DNA from: a virus
Direction: 5' to 3' (one strand)
IMG/VR virus record: IMGVR_UViG_3300025099_000081
Span: 1-32,712 of that record
DNA length: 32,712 bases
Shown: positions 23,540 to 30,493 of the stretch, piece by piece
Layout: each line of letters starts with the position of its first letter
Position numbering within the stretch: position 1 is the first letter of the stretch
The notes under the pieces: generated by a model
The model's input: only the letters and a program-made list of their open reading frames with translations
Database searches by the model: none
Told to the model about the DNA's origin: nothing
Program-made: the position numbers and the translations under genes

Positions 23540-23825
23540 AAGAATAACAGAGGCTAGAAAGAATGGTGTACAAACTTTAATTGATAAGCTGTTGCAAATC
23601 TTTCAGTATCAAGAGGTTGAAAATCCTAACCAGATATTATGGATAAGAGAGAAGACAAAATTTATTACGTTCTTGGCTAACAAATTAACTGATCTGTATT
23701 CTGATAATAAGGTGCAGCAAGTTAAGACAGATCAATCTATTAAGATTAGTTGGGAAGATAATCAAAGTGATATGATTGATGTATCAGAGGATATAGTTGA
23801 TATACCCTCTGATAATAAAGATTAA
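23352..23825 (+). CDS. terS: Terminase small subunit
   Basis: 157 residues. The order HTH-like helix (ADIICEKLTRGLTLTEILEE), recognition helix (FSLMKFYAHLKKNPELNERI), oligomerisation helices (EARKNGVQTLIDKLLQIFQY, then QILWIREKTKFITFLANKL) and an acidic tail is that of small terminases, which recognise the packaging site and load the large subunit. No Shine-Dalgarno is visible at the ATG, which lies deep in the preceding gene. It is separated from the large terminase by 1.4 kb including a leftward operon. The acidic tail overlaps a convergent minus-strand gene by 4 bases. Confidence 0.78.
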   Translation: MTNSKNITTPKSKSELITTNQADIICEKLTRGLTLTEILEEKQYEFSLMKFYAHLKKNPELNERITEARKNGVQTLIDKLLQIFQYQEVENPNQILWIREKTKFITFLANKLTDLYSDNKVQQVKTDQSIKISWEDNQSDMIDVSEDIVDIPSDNKD

Positions 23826-23977
23826 TTAAAATAACCTTGTTGATATTTTTTTAAAAGAAATTTACTTAAACCTTTTTGAAATTCTTGCTTATCTTTTTTA
23901 TCATCTGCAAGAACTTCTATTCTCAAACCTTTTAAAATGTTGGGTTGTTTTTTCTTTGTTGTTTTTTTCTTTGTCAT
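23822..23977 (-). CDS. 51-residue basic protein
   Basis: MTKKKTTKKKQPNILKGLRI, then EVLADDKKDKQEFQKGLSKF and a short tail. GGAAAGGAAAC lies 5 bases before the ATG. Overlaps the upstream minus-strand gene by 77 bases in another frame and the small terminase stop by 4. Last gene of the leftward mini-operon. Function unknown. Confidence 0.5.
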   Translation of the reverse strand: MTKKKTTKKKQPNILKGLRIEVLADDKKDKQEFQKGLSKFLLKKYQQGYFN

Positions 23978-24092
23978 TTGTTTCCTTTCCTAGTTTTATA
24001 TTTTGTTCAGTAAGTTTTATAAGTCGCATTACATAGCCACTTATAAATTCTACTTCATCAAAATTTCGTTCCTGTGTCAGTTGTTTATTCAT
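23901..24092 (-). CDS. 63-residue helical protein
   Basis: MNKQLTQERNFDEVEFISGY, then a helix (VMRLIKLTEQNIKLGKE) and a charged tail. AAAGGG sits 5 bases before the ATG, and the start overlaps the upstream stop (ATGA). The last 25 residues overlap the next gene and may be dispensable. Unknown function. Confidence 0.5.
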   Translation of the reverse strand: MNKQLTQERNFDEVEFISGYVMRLIKLTEQNIKLGKETNDKEKNNKEKTTQHFKRFENRSSCR

Positions 24093-24262
24093 TTTTCCCT
24101 TTTGTTTTTTTCATTTACCATATCAACCAAATCATTTGGCAATGGTTCTATATCGTAGTCATAAAGTATGGCAAGACTTTGTTCTTCTTCTTGCTTTAAT
24201 TTATCTAGGTATTTGTTCCAATCATCAATTATTTTACCTAGTTTATCTACTTTTTTATTCAT
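24089..24262 (-). CDS. 57-residue charged helical protein
   Basis: MNKKVDKLGKIIDDWNKYLD, then KLKQEEEQSLAILYDYDIEP and LPNDLVDMVNEKNKREK. AAAGGGACC gives a close ribosome site. The ATGA overlap with the following gene shows coupling. No family recognised. Confidence 0.55.
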   Translation of the reverse strand: MNKKVDKLGKIIDDWNKYLDKLKQEEEQSLAILYDYDIEPLPNDLVDMVNEKNKREK

Positions 24263-24273
24263 TGGTCCCTTTC

Positions 24274-24543
24274 TTATTTGTTTAAGTTTGTTAAGATATA
24301 CTCACCAGATTTAATTTTCTTTTTTGTTTCTGTTATACTTTCACCTAAAAATATATTTCTATACTTGCCGGTTGTGTTGCTATAATTCCAATATTTTTGA
24401 TCTAGTTCTATTGAATTGATAGCTGTCTTTTTAGCAATCATAGATTTATAAGATTGAAAAAATGTATTGCCTACATCATCAGTAATTATAAATTGATTTG
24501 CTATTTTGTTTCCACTATTTCCTGTTATGTTTCTTACTTTCAT
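24274..24543 (-). CDS. Small conserved protein (LD..YW.YS.TT.KYRN.FLGE type)
   Basis: 89 residues; GAAAGGAAAC precedes the ATG. The N-terminal strand-rich part NKIANQFIITDDVGNTFFQS is followed by YKSMIAKKTAINSIELDQKYWNYS, TTGKYRNIFLGE, ITETKKKIKSGEY, a motif string found in small proteins of many phages and their hosts with no experimentally known role (possibly the family Pfam lists as DUF8033; name not certain). First gene of the leftward mini-operon, next to the large non-coding region. Confidence 0.65.
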   Translation of the reverse strand: MKVRNITGNSGNKIANQFIITDDVGNTFFQSYKSMIAKKTAINSIELDQKYWNYSNTTGKYRNIFLGESITETKKKIKSGEYILTNLNK

Positions 24544-24749
24544 TGTGTTTCCTTTCTTTGATTTGTTTTAAACATATCCAAGATGTATAAATTAATTATG
24601 ACTAAAACAAGGCAAGATAAAAAAAAATATAAAATTATTTTGTGTGATATATTTGCAACAGGTGTTGTATAATTACAGTTTATAATGGTTCTAAGTTTTA
24701 TTGGGTCTTATTAGATTTGTTTTAAAATGTTCCTATTTTAATTTATAGA

Positions 24750-24768
24750 GCGCAAACTTTTTTTGTGC
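24750..24768. promoter_or_regulatory. Small hairpin in non-coding region
   Basis: Arms GCGCAAA (24750-24756) and TTTGTGC (24762-24768) pair over 7 bp including one G-T wobble, with a five-base loop. No T-tract follows, so it is not a clear terminator. Could be an origin or regulatory element. Confidence 0.3.
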
Positions 24769-24991
24769 GATAAAACAAACGACAGTATTATTGACCTATC
24801 TATAAAAAATAAAACATTAACCGCTTTAGGTTTGATAACTTTCTATTACCACTAATCTAAAAAAGATATAATATATAGAACAAGGGTACATTTTTTAGAA
24901 ACCTTGACCCCCTATACCCCCAAAAACCTACCGCATTTTATTATATATATATTGACCGGACTTGAGGACACCCTTAGATCCAGCCACCCCT

Positions 24992-25000
24992 TTATACACA
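24992..25000 (+). promoter_or_regulatory. DnaA-box-like 9-mer
   Basis: TTATACACA matches the TTATNCACA DnaA-box consensus exactly and lies in non-coding DNA. A second identical copy is at 22447-22455, inside the start of the initiator-like gene. In an AT-rich 33-kb genome a few consensus matches are expected by chance, so this counts only in combination with the phage's DnaA domain IV-like protein. Confidence 0.35.
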
Positions 25001-25030
25001 AACACTTTTTTAGTTTTATTTTTTTTCAAA

Positions 25031-25043
25031 TACATTAAATGTA
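25031..25043. promoter_or_regulatory. 13-bp palindrome before the structural operon
   Basis: TACATT-A-AATGTA is perfectly symmetric and ends 4 bases before the ATG at 25048, a gene without a Shine-Dalgarno. Operator-like placement: a bound regulator would block the late operon start. Confidence 0.4.
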
Positions 25044-25047
25044 GTAT

Positions 25048-25236
25048 ATGGATTACTTTACTACAGATGATTTAGATTCAGTTGTTTACATTGAAGAAGG
25101 CACAAACAACGTAATAATTAAGTTTTATGGCTTTCCCAATAAGATAACTTCTGATTTATTTATTACTTATGCTATGCTTAGTATGGGTTTTGACTATCAA
25201 CCTATTAGTAGTATGAAGTCTGACAGAATACACTAG
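25048..25236 (+). CDS. Small conserved protein preceding large terminase
   Basis: 62 residues: MDYFTTDDLDSVVYIEEGTN, VIIKFYGFPNK, ITYAMLSMGFDYQPIS. This acidic short protein directly upstream of the large terminase is a recurrent marine-phage family without known function. No ribosome site is visible; a palindrome is immediately upstream. The gap to the terminase gene is 2 bases. Confidence 0.65.
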   Translation: MDYFTTDDLDSVVYIEEGTNNVIIKFYGFPNKITSDLFITYAMLSMGFDYQPISSMKSDRIH

Positions 25237-25238
25237 AT

Positions 25239-26510
25239 ATGGATATTAAAATACCCTACACACCAAGGAAACACCAAGCTCATTTACATAGACAAATAGA
25301 TAAGCACAGATGGAATGTACTCGTATGCCATCGTAGGTTTGGTAAAACAGTATGCATGATCAACCACCTAATTAGGTCAGCATTACTGTCCCAAAATAAA
25401 AACCCTAGGTATGCCTATATTGCACCCACCTTTAAACAAGCAAAGTCTATTGCATGGGATTACATGAAACAGTTCACCGCCAAGATACCCCACACCAAGT
25501 TTAACGAGACAGAGCTGCGTGTAGACCTACCTAATGGCTCTCGTATTACCTTGCTAGGCAGTGAATCGCCAGATGGTCTTCGTGGAATATATTTAGATGG
25601 ATGTGTGATTGACGAATATGCGAACGTCAATAGTAAGCTATTTCCAGAAATTATTAGACCTGCATTATCAGATCGTAAAGGTTACTGTGTGTTTATTGGT
25701 ACACCTATGGGAATGAACAATAACTTCTATGAATTATACCAACACGCACAAGGTGCGGATGATTGGTTTCACTATAAAGCTAAAGCTAGTCAAACAAAGA
25801 TAGTTGATCAAGATGAATTAGATAAGGCAAAAGAAGTTATGGGAGATAAGAAGTATCAGCAAGAGTTTGAGTGTGATTGGATTGCCAACATAGAAGGCGC
25901 AGTGTATGGAGATGTAATTGCAAAACTAGATGATGACAGACAGCTTACCAGAGTGCCTTACGATCCTGCGCTACCAGTATCAACAGCATGGGACCTTGGA
26001 GTATCAGATCACAGTTCTATAATATTTTATCAGCAGCTTGGCAGATCCATAAACATTATTGATTACCACGAAGAGAAAGGTCAAGGTCTACCTTATTACA
26101 TTAAGATGATTAATGAAAAAGAATATATCTACAAAGATCATTTTGCTCCGCATGACATTGAAGTTACAGAATTTGGAAATGGCAAAACTCGAAGAGAGGT
26201 CGCTACGCAATTAGGATTAAGGTTTAAAGTCGTACCAAAAATTCCATTAGAAGATGGTATCCATGCAACAACAATGATGTTACCTAGATGTTGGATTGAT
26301 GTTGAGCATTGCAAAAGTTTGATAGATGCGTTAAGACATTACCACAGGAAGTATATTGATAAAAACAGAATGTTTAGATCAAAGCCTGTCCACGATTGGA
26401 GCAGCCATGCGTGTGATGCCATGAGGTATCTCGCTGTTGGTCTTCAAGAAATTAATACTAGACAAACTGCTCCACAAGTTGTAGCAGATAATAATTATAG
26501 GATTTTATAA
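25239..26510 (+). CDS. terL: Terminase large subunit
   Basis: 423 residues. ATPase: Walker A-type CHRRFGKT (30-37), the adenine/Q-type start PYTPRKHQ, Walker B VIDE with Asp125-Glu126, and the coupling motif IGTP (153-156). Nuclease: Asp252 in TAWDLGVSD, KDHFAPHD (299-306) and HDWSSHACDAMRY (385-397, with Asp386 and Asp393), the RNase H-fold metal ligands. It pumps DNA into proheads and cuts concatemers. It lacks its own Shine-Dalgarno and probably depends on coupling to the upstream 62-residue gene. Start of the packaging/capsid operon. Confidence 0.95.
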   Translation: MDIKIPYTPRKHQAHLHRQIDKHRWNVLVCHRRFGKTVCMINHLIRSALLSQNKNPRYAYIAPTFKQAKSIAWDYMKQFTAKIPHTKFNETELRVDLPNGSRITLLGSESPDGLRGIYLDGCVIDEYANVNSKLFPEIIRPALSDRKGYCVFIGTPMGMNNNFYELYQHAQGADDWFHYKAKASQTKIVDQDELDKAKEVMGDKKYQQEFECDWIANIEGAVYGDVIAKLDDDRQLTRVPYDPALPVSTAWDLGVSDHSSIIFYQQLGRSINIIDYHEEKGQGLPYYIKMINEKEYIYKDHFAPHDIEVTEFGNGKTRREVATQLGLRFKVVPKIPLEDGIHATTMMLPRCWIDVEHCKSLIDALRHYHRKYIDKNRMFRSKPVHDWSSHACDAMRYLAVGLQEINTRQTAPQVVADNNYRIL

Positions 26511-26512
26511 TT

Positions 26513-26740
26513 ATGGGTTCAATATTTAAACCAAAGATGCCATCATTGCCACCACCACCTCCAGCACCGGAGCCACCAAGTGATGAGCTAACAGCAGAAG
26601 AAAAAGAAAGAATTAAAAAAGAACAAGATGCTATTATGAGAAGAAGAAAAGGTAGAAAACAGACTATACTTACTGGACCTCTTGGTATACAAGAAACAGA
26701 AGAAAAAGCATTAGAAACATTATTAGGAAAGAAGGATTAA
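26513..26740 (+). CDS. Small head-region protein with ILTGP/LLG tail
   Basis: 75 residues: Pro-rich N-terminus (PSLPPPPPAPEPP), charged helix, then RRKGRKQTILTGPLGI and ALETLLGKKD. The tail '[KR]GR...ILT...G......LLG' is shared with the next gene and seen in small proteins next to portal genes in other phages. Likely head-assembly or packaging accessory; mechanism unknown. Confidence 0.65.
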   Translation: MGSIFKPKMPSLPPPPPAPEPPSDELTAEEKERIKKEQDAIMRRRKGRKQTILTGPLGIQETEEKALETLLGKKD

Positions 26741-26741
26741 T

Positions 26742-27500
26742 ATGGGTGCAAGTGGACCAAGTGGACAAGATAATGGCGGATCAAGAGAAAGCAATAAGAA
26801 AGCTAGAAAAGATACAGAAGTTTCTGCTTACGAAAGAGAAATAGAAAAACAAAAAGCAGCTGAGAAAGCTCAGAAAAAAAATACTACAAGAAAATCTACT
26901 GACGATCCCAGAAATACTAATAGAGAAAATGCAGCAGTTTCTAATTACACAAGTCTAACTAAAGATGATGCTGTCAAAATAAAACAAAGTAAAGAAAAAG
27001 TTAAAAAAGCAACTGGTAAATCAAAACTTGATAATTACGAAATTCCAAAATCAGATGCTCCGGGAGTAATTGGTGCTACTTTAAATTTAACTCAACCATT
27101 TAGACAAAAAAGTTTTGAAGTAAACAGAGAATATTATCAAAAGAATGTAGTTGGTAAAGAAAATTACAAAGACACATTTGATGATTACGAAAGATATATA
27201 AAAGGTAGAAGTGAAGGTAAACTAGATGCAATGGGTAGACCTATAACATCTACTGGAGGCAGAGATAGTAAAGTTACTGAAGCTCCAAAAGAAACTGTTA
27301 AGACTTCAATACTTTCTCAACCAGTAGAAGCTGAAACTAAAGTTGAAACTTTTAAAGAAGAAAAAAAAGAAGATAAATATGATGTTAGAAAAATTAAAAA
27401 AAAAGGAAGAAGAAAAAATATACTAACTTCATCAAAAGGTGTAACAACAGTTTCAGACGATTATTCGTTAGGTAAGAAAAGTTTATTAGGAACAGTATAA
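26742..27500 (+). CDS. Disordered charged head-region protein with ILTSSKG/LLG tail
   Basis: 252 residues, mostly low-complexity Lys/Glu/Ser-rich and probably disordered, with one more ordered block (GVIGATLNLTQPFRQKSFEV, then YYQKNVVGKENYKDTFDDYE). It ends KKKGRRKNILTSSKGV and KKSLLGTV, the same tail as the previous protein. AAGGAT precedes the ATG, and the stop overlaps the portal start by one base. Possibly a virion or packaging accessory binding the portal or terminase through its tail; inferred. Confidence 0.6.
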   Translation: MGASGPSGQDNGGSRESNKKARKDTEVSAYEREIEKQKAAEKAQKKNTTRKSTDDPRNTNRENAAVSNYTSLTKDDAVKIKQSKEKVKKATGKSKLDNYEIPKSDAPGVIGATLNLTQPFRQKSFEVNREYYQKNVVGKENYKDTFDDYERYIKGRSEGKLDAMGRPITSTGGRDSKVTEAPKETVKTSILSQPVEAETKVETFKEEKKEDKYDVRKIKKKGRRKNILTSSKGVTTVSDDYSLGKKSLLGTV

Positions 27501-29128
27501 TGGCAAAAACAGATTTAACTAAATCTTTAATGTCAAGATTTGACAGGCTGAAGGCACAAAGACAAAATTGGGAAACACATTGGCAAGAAGTTGCAGATTA
27601 CATGCAACCAAGAAAAGCTGATGTTACTAAAACAAGATCAAAAGGTGATAAGAGAACAGAATTAATTTTTGATTCATCTCCAATACAAGCAGTAGAATTA
27701 TTAGCAGCATCATTACATGGAATGTTGACTAACCCTTCTACTCCTTGGTTTTCATTACGATTTAAAGATTCATCTTTAGAAATGGAAGATGAAGCTAAAC
27801 TTTGGTTAGAGAACGCAACTGAAGTTATGTACACAGCATTTAACAGATCAAACTTTCAACAAGAAATATTTGAACTGTACCATGACTTAATTACTTTTGG
27901 TACAGCAGCAATGTTTATACAAGAAGATAATCAAGATATATTAAAATTTTCTACAAGACACATTAACGAAATTTTTATTGCTGAAGATGACAAAGGTAGA
28001 ATAGATACTGTTTACAGAAAATTTAAACTATCAGTAAGAGCTGCAATACAACAATTCGGCAATAAAGTTTCAAGCGATATAAAAATGCAATCAGCAAAAG
28101 ATCCATACAATGAAGTAGAGATGTTGCACGTTGTATACCCAAGATCAGATTATAATCCTAATTTAAAAGATACAGATAACATGCCATTTGAATCTGTTTA
28201 TATTGAAATGAAGAATGGTAATGAATTATCAGTATCGGGTTTCCAAGAGTTTCCTTTTGTAGTTCCTAGATACTTAAAAGCATCACATGAAATATATGGA
28301 AGATCACCAGCTATGACAGCGTTGCCAGACGTAAAGATGCTAAACGAAATGTCAAAAACTACAATCAAAGCTGCGCAGAAACAAGTGGACCCACCACTAT
28401 TAGTTCCGGATGATGGTTTCTTATTACCAGTTAGAACTGTACCGGGTGGATTAAATTTTTATAGAAGTGGTACAAGAGATAGAATTGAACCATTAAACAT
28501 TGGTGCAAATAATCCACTAGGTTTAAATATGGAAGAGCAAAGAAGAACTGCTATTAGAAATGTATTTTATGTAGATCAATTAATGTTGCAACAAGGTCCA
28601 CAAATGACAGCAACAGAAGTTATACAAAGAAACGAAGAGAAGATGAGATTACTAGGTCCAGTGTTAGGTAGATTACAATCAGAATTATTGAAACCAATGA
28701 TTGATAGATGTTTTAATATTTTATTTAGAAGAGGACAGTTTGCTCCTGCACCAGAATTTTTATCTGGTCAAGACATAGAAATAGAATATGTTTCTCCTCT
28801 TGCTAAAGCACAAAAATCTACAGAGCTTTCATCAATTACTAGAGGTATAGAAATATTAGGATCACTTGCTAATGTAGCTCCAGTATTTGATTATATTAAC
28901 TTTGATGCTTTAGTTAAACATGTTGCTGATCTTGTAGGAGTTCCGCAAAAAGTTTTAAAACTACAATCACAAGTTAATGCAGAAAGAGAAGAAGCTGCAT
29001 CGGCAGCACAACAACAACAACAAATGGCTCAGATGCAACAAGTTGCACAAGCCGCAGGAGATGTAGCACCACTAGCGAAAGCATTGCCGGAAGAAGCAAG
29101 AGCTTTAGCAAATGCTGAAGTGGAATAG
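27500..29128 (+). CDS. Portal (head-tail connector) protein
   Basis: 542 residues, typical of T7-like/podovirus portals. Characteristic blocks are RFDRLKAQRQNWETHWQEVADYMQP, DSSPIQAVELLAASLHGMLTN, TPWFSLRF, GRSPAMTALPDVKMLNEMSK and QMTATEVIQRNEEKMRLLGPVLGRL. The C-terminus is Gln/Ala-rich (crown/barrel region). Forms the dodecameric DNA channel at one vertex. The start overlaps the upstream stop (TAATG). Confidence 0.93.
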   Translation: MAKTDLTKSLMSRFDRLKAQRQNWETHWQEVADYMQPRKADVTKTRSKGDKRTELIFDSSPIQAVELLAASLHGMLTNPSTPWFSLRFKDSSLEMEDEAKLWLENATEVMYTAFNRSNFQQEIFELYHDLITFGTAAMFIQEDNQDILKFSTRHINEIFIAEDDKGRIDTVYRKFKLSVRAAIQQFGNKVSSDIKMQSAKDPYNEVEMLHVVYPRSDYNPNLKDTDNMPFESVYIEMKNGNELSVSGFQEFPFVVPRYLKASHEIYGRSPAMTALPDVKMLNEMSKTTIKAAQKQVDPPLLVPDDGFLLPVRTVPGGLNFYRSGTRDRIEPLNIGANNPLGLNMEEQRRTAIRNVFYVDQLMLQQGPQMTATEVIQRNEEKMRLLGPVLGRLQSELLKPMIDRCFNILFRRGQFAPAPEFLSGQDIEIEYVSPLAKAQKSTELSSITRGIEILGSLANVAPVFDYINFDALVKHVADLVGVPQKVLKLQSQVNAEREEAASAAQQQQQMAQMQQVAQAAGDVAPLAKALPEEARALANAEVE

Positions 29129-29129
29129 T

Positions 29130-29354
29130 ATGGAAACAAAACAACTAGAGAAAGTAATAAAAGAACTACAAACAAATTATAAATTCATATTCAATACAGA
29201 CGAAGGCAAGAAAGTCTTAGCTGATCTTGAAAAAAGATGTCATTATCATTCTACCACTAATGTAAAAGGTGATAGCCATGAAAGTGCATACATGGAAGGA
29301 CAACGCAGTGTTCTTCTATTTATTAAATCAATGCTGCAAAACAAGGAAAAATAA
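29130..29354 (+). CDS. Bbp19-like small phage protein
   Basis: 74 residues from the ATG at 29130, one base after the portal stop; an in-frame ATG at 29112 lies within the portal gene. FNTDEGKKVLADLEKRCHYH, ESAYMEGQRSVLLFIKSML follows the Bbp19-type pattern (F.t..Gk.vL.dL.......EGqR.v...I). Found between portal and scaffold in many podoviruses; function unknown, possibly head assembly. Confidence 0.7.
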   Translation: METKQLEKVIKELQTNYKFIFNTDEGKKVLADLEKRCHYHSTTNVKGDSHESAYMEGQRSVLLFIKSMLQNKEK

Positions 29355-29356
29355 AA

Positions 29357-30235
29357 ATGTCAAATGAACAGATAACACAGGAAACTGTGCCTGTAGATCA
29401 AGCGACTACAGAAGCACAACCACAAGCAACACAAACAACAGTTGCCACTGCAGACACACCTGCACCGCAACCAACCGAATCATCTTGGAAAGAATCTATT
29501 AGTGAAGTATATAGAAATGATCCTAGTATAGAAAAATTTACAGAGATAGATGCGTTAGCAAAAAGTTATATCAACGCAACTAGAATGATTGGTCAAGATA
29601 AAATAGTTGTGCCTAATAAAAATTCTACAGAAGAAGTTTGGGAAGAAGCCTACGAAAAACTTGGTAGACCAGAAACACCGGATCAATATAATTTAAATTT
29701 TAAATCAGATGTTGTAACTATAGATGACAGCGCAATTAAATCTTTTGCCGAACAATCTCATAAACTTGGTTTAAATAGTAAACAAGCTGAAGGTGTTTTA
29801 AACTTTTATAAAAATAATATGGAAGGCATTGCACAACAATCAAAGATAGATACTGAAACTGCACAAGCTCAATCTGAACAAGTGTTAAGACAAGAATGGG
29901 GTAGAGACTTTGATGCTAAAGTAAAACAAGCTGGTGCGATTGCTAAAGCAAATATTAATTCAGAAGTATTAGATATGACTTTATCAAATGGAACTAGACT
30001 TGGTGATCATCCAGAAATAATAAAAGGTTTTGCAAAGATAGCAAGTATGATGTCAGAAGATAAAATAATTACAACTGAAAGTGAAAATGTTAATTCAAAC
30101 GCAGACATTGAAACTGAAATATCAAGCATTACCAATGATATTAATGGTCCATATTGGAACAAGTCTCATCCAGATCACGATAAAGTTGTTCAACAAGTTT
30201 ATACTTTAAGAGAGATGTTGAATGATGGAAAATAA
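29357..30235 (+). CDS. Scaffolding (capsid assembly) protein
   Basis: 292 residues, acidic, with a Gln/Thr/Pro-rich N-terminus and then SWKESISEVYRNDPSIEKFTEIDALAKSYINATRMIG, KLGRPETPDQYNL and a helical C-terminal half. 'D.s...f....dlAksY.n....ig' and 'lG.P..pd.Y' are the marks of marine podovirus scaffolds. Directs prohead assembly and is then lost. AAGGAAAA lies upstream of the ATG. Overlaps the next small gene by 11 bases. Confidence 0.85.
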   Translation: MSNEQITQETVPVDQATTEAQPQATQTTVATADTPAPQPTESSWKESISEVYRNDPSIEKFTEIDALAKSYINATRMIGQDKIVVPNKNSTEEVWEEAYEKLGRPETPDQYNLNFKSDVVTIDDSAIKSFAEQSHKLGLNSKQAEGVLNFYKNNMEGIAQQSKIDTETAQAQSEQVLRQEWGRDFDAKVKQAGAIAKANINSEVLDMTLSNGTRLGDHPEIIKGFAKIASMMSEDKIITTESENVNSNADIETEISSITNDINGPYWNKSHPDHDKVVQQVYTLREMLNDGK

Positions 30236-30398
30236 TCATTTAAACAATGAAGAACTTAAACTGGAGATACTAAGGATCGTAAAAGAAAATGGAACAGAGT
30301 TTCAAAAAAATGATCCCTTGCCAATCTGCGAAAATTATTATAAATGGATTAAAAGTAAGACAATTCTTAAAAAGAACCTTACTGACAAGAAGGAATAG
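30225..30398 (+). CDS. 57-residue protein between scaffold and capsid
   Basis: MENNHLNNEELKLEILRIVK, then ENGTEFQKNDPLPICENYYK and WIKSKTILKK. ATGs at 30222 and 30225 are adjacent and the second is taken. The pattern 'LKLEILR.V.E......DPL..A..YY.W' recurs in short marine-phage proteins at the same position. Unknown function. Confidence 0.6.
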   Translation: MENNHLNNEELKLEILRIVKENGTEFQKNDPLPICENYYKWIKSKTILKKNLTDKKE

Positions 30399-30493
30399 AC
30401 TTCTAGTCTAAAAGACTTTAAATCCAAGAGATGCCTACGCAGGTGGATAACTTCTCTGTTGTTTAACATAAATCATAACAATGGGAGACTAAT
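30399..30493 (+). promoter_or_regulatory. Structured leader of the major capsid gene
   Basis: 95-base gap before the capsid gene. Two mutually exclusive stems share a strand: AGAC/GTCT (30397-30400 with 30406-30409) and AGTCT/AGACT (30405-30409 with 30413-30417). Further on, AGAGA (30427-30431) pairs with TCTCT (30453-30457), enclosing GCCT-ACGC-AGGT. A micro-ORF of 11 codons (MPTQVDNFSVV, 30431-30466) sits inside this structure. Likely controls capsid mRNA stability or translation; GGGAGA before the capsid ATG is outside the stems. Confidence 0.4.

Larger units (their letters stand above)
24544..25047. other. Longest non-coding region: promoters, possible origin or packaging site
   Basis: About 500 bases with no convincing gene between the leftward mini-operon and the rightward packaging/capsid operon. 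Very AT-rich overall, with TATAAT at 24668, 24681 and 24867 and TTGACC at 24791, 24904 and 24953, though none pairs at ideal spacing. A hairpin lies at 24750-24768 and a C-rich island at 24904-24990 (runs CCCCC twice). There is a DnaA-box-type TTATACACA at 24992-25000 and a 13-base palindrome TACATTAAATGTA at 25031-25043 just before the next ATG. A tiny ORF at 24583-24672 without a ribosome site is not considered real. Confidence 0.6.

Noticed and set aside
24583-24672. 29-codon ORF (MYKLIMTKTRQDKKKYKI...) in the main non-coding region
   Set aside because: No Shine-Dalgarno, very short, AT-driven composition; not convincing as a gene.
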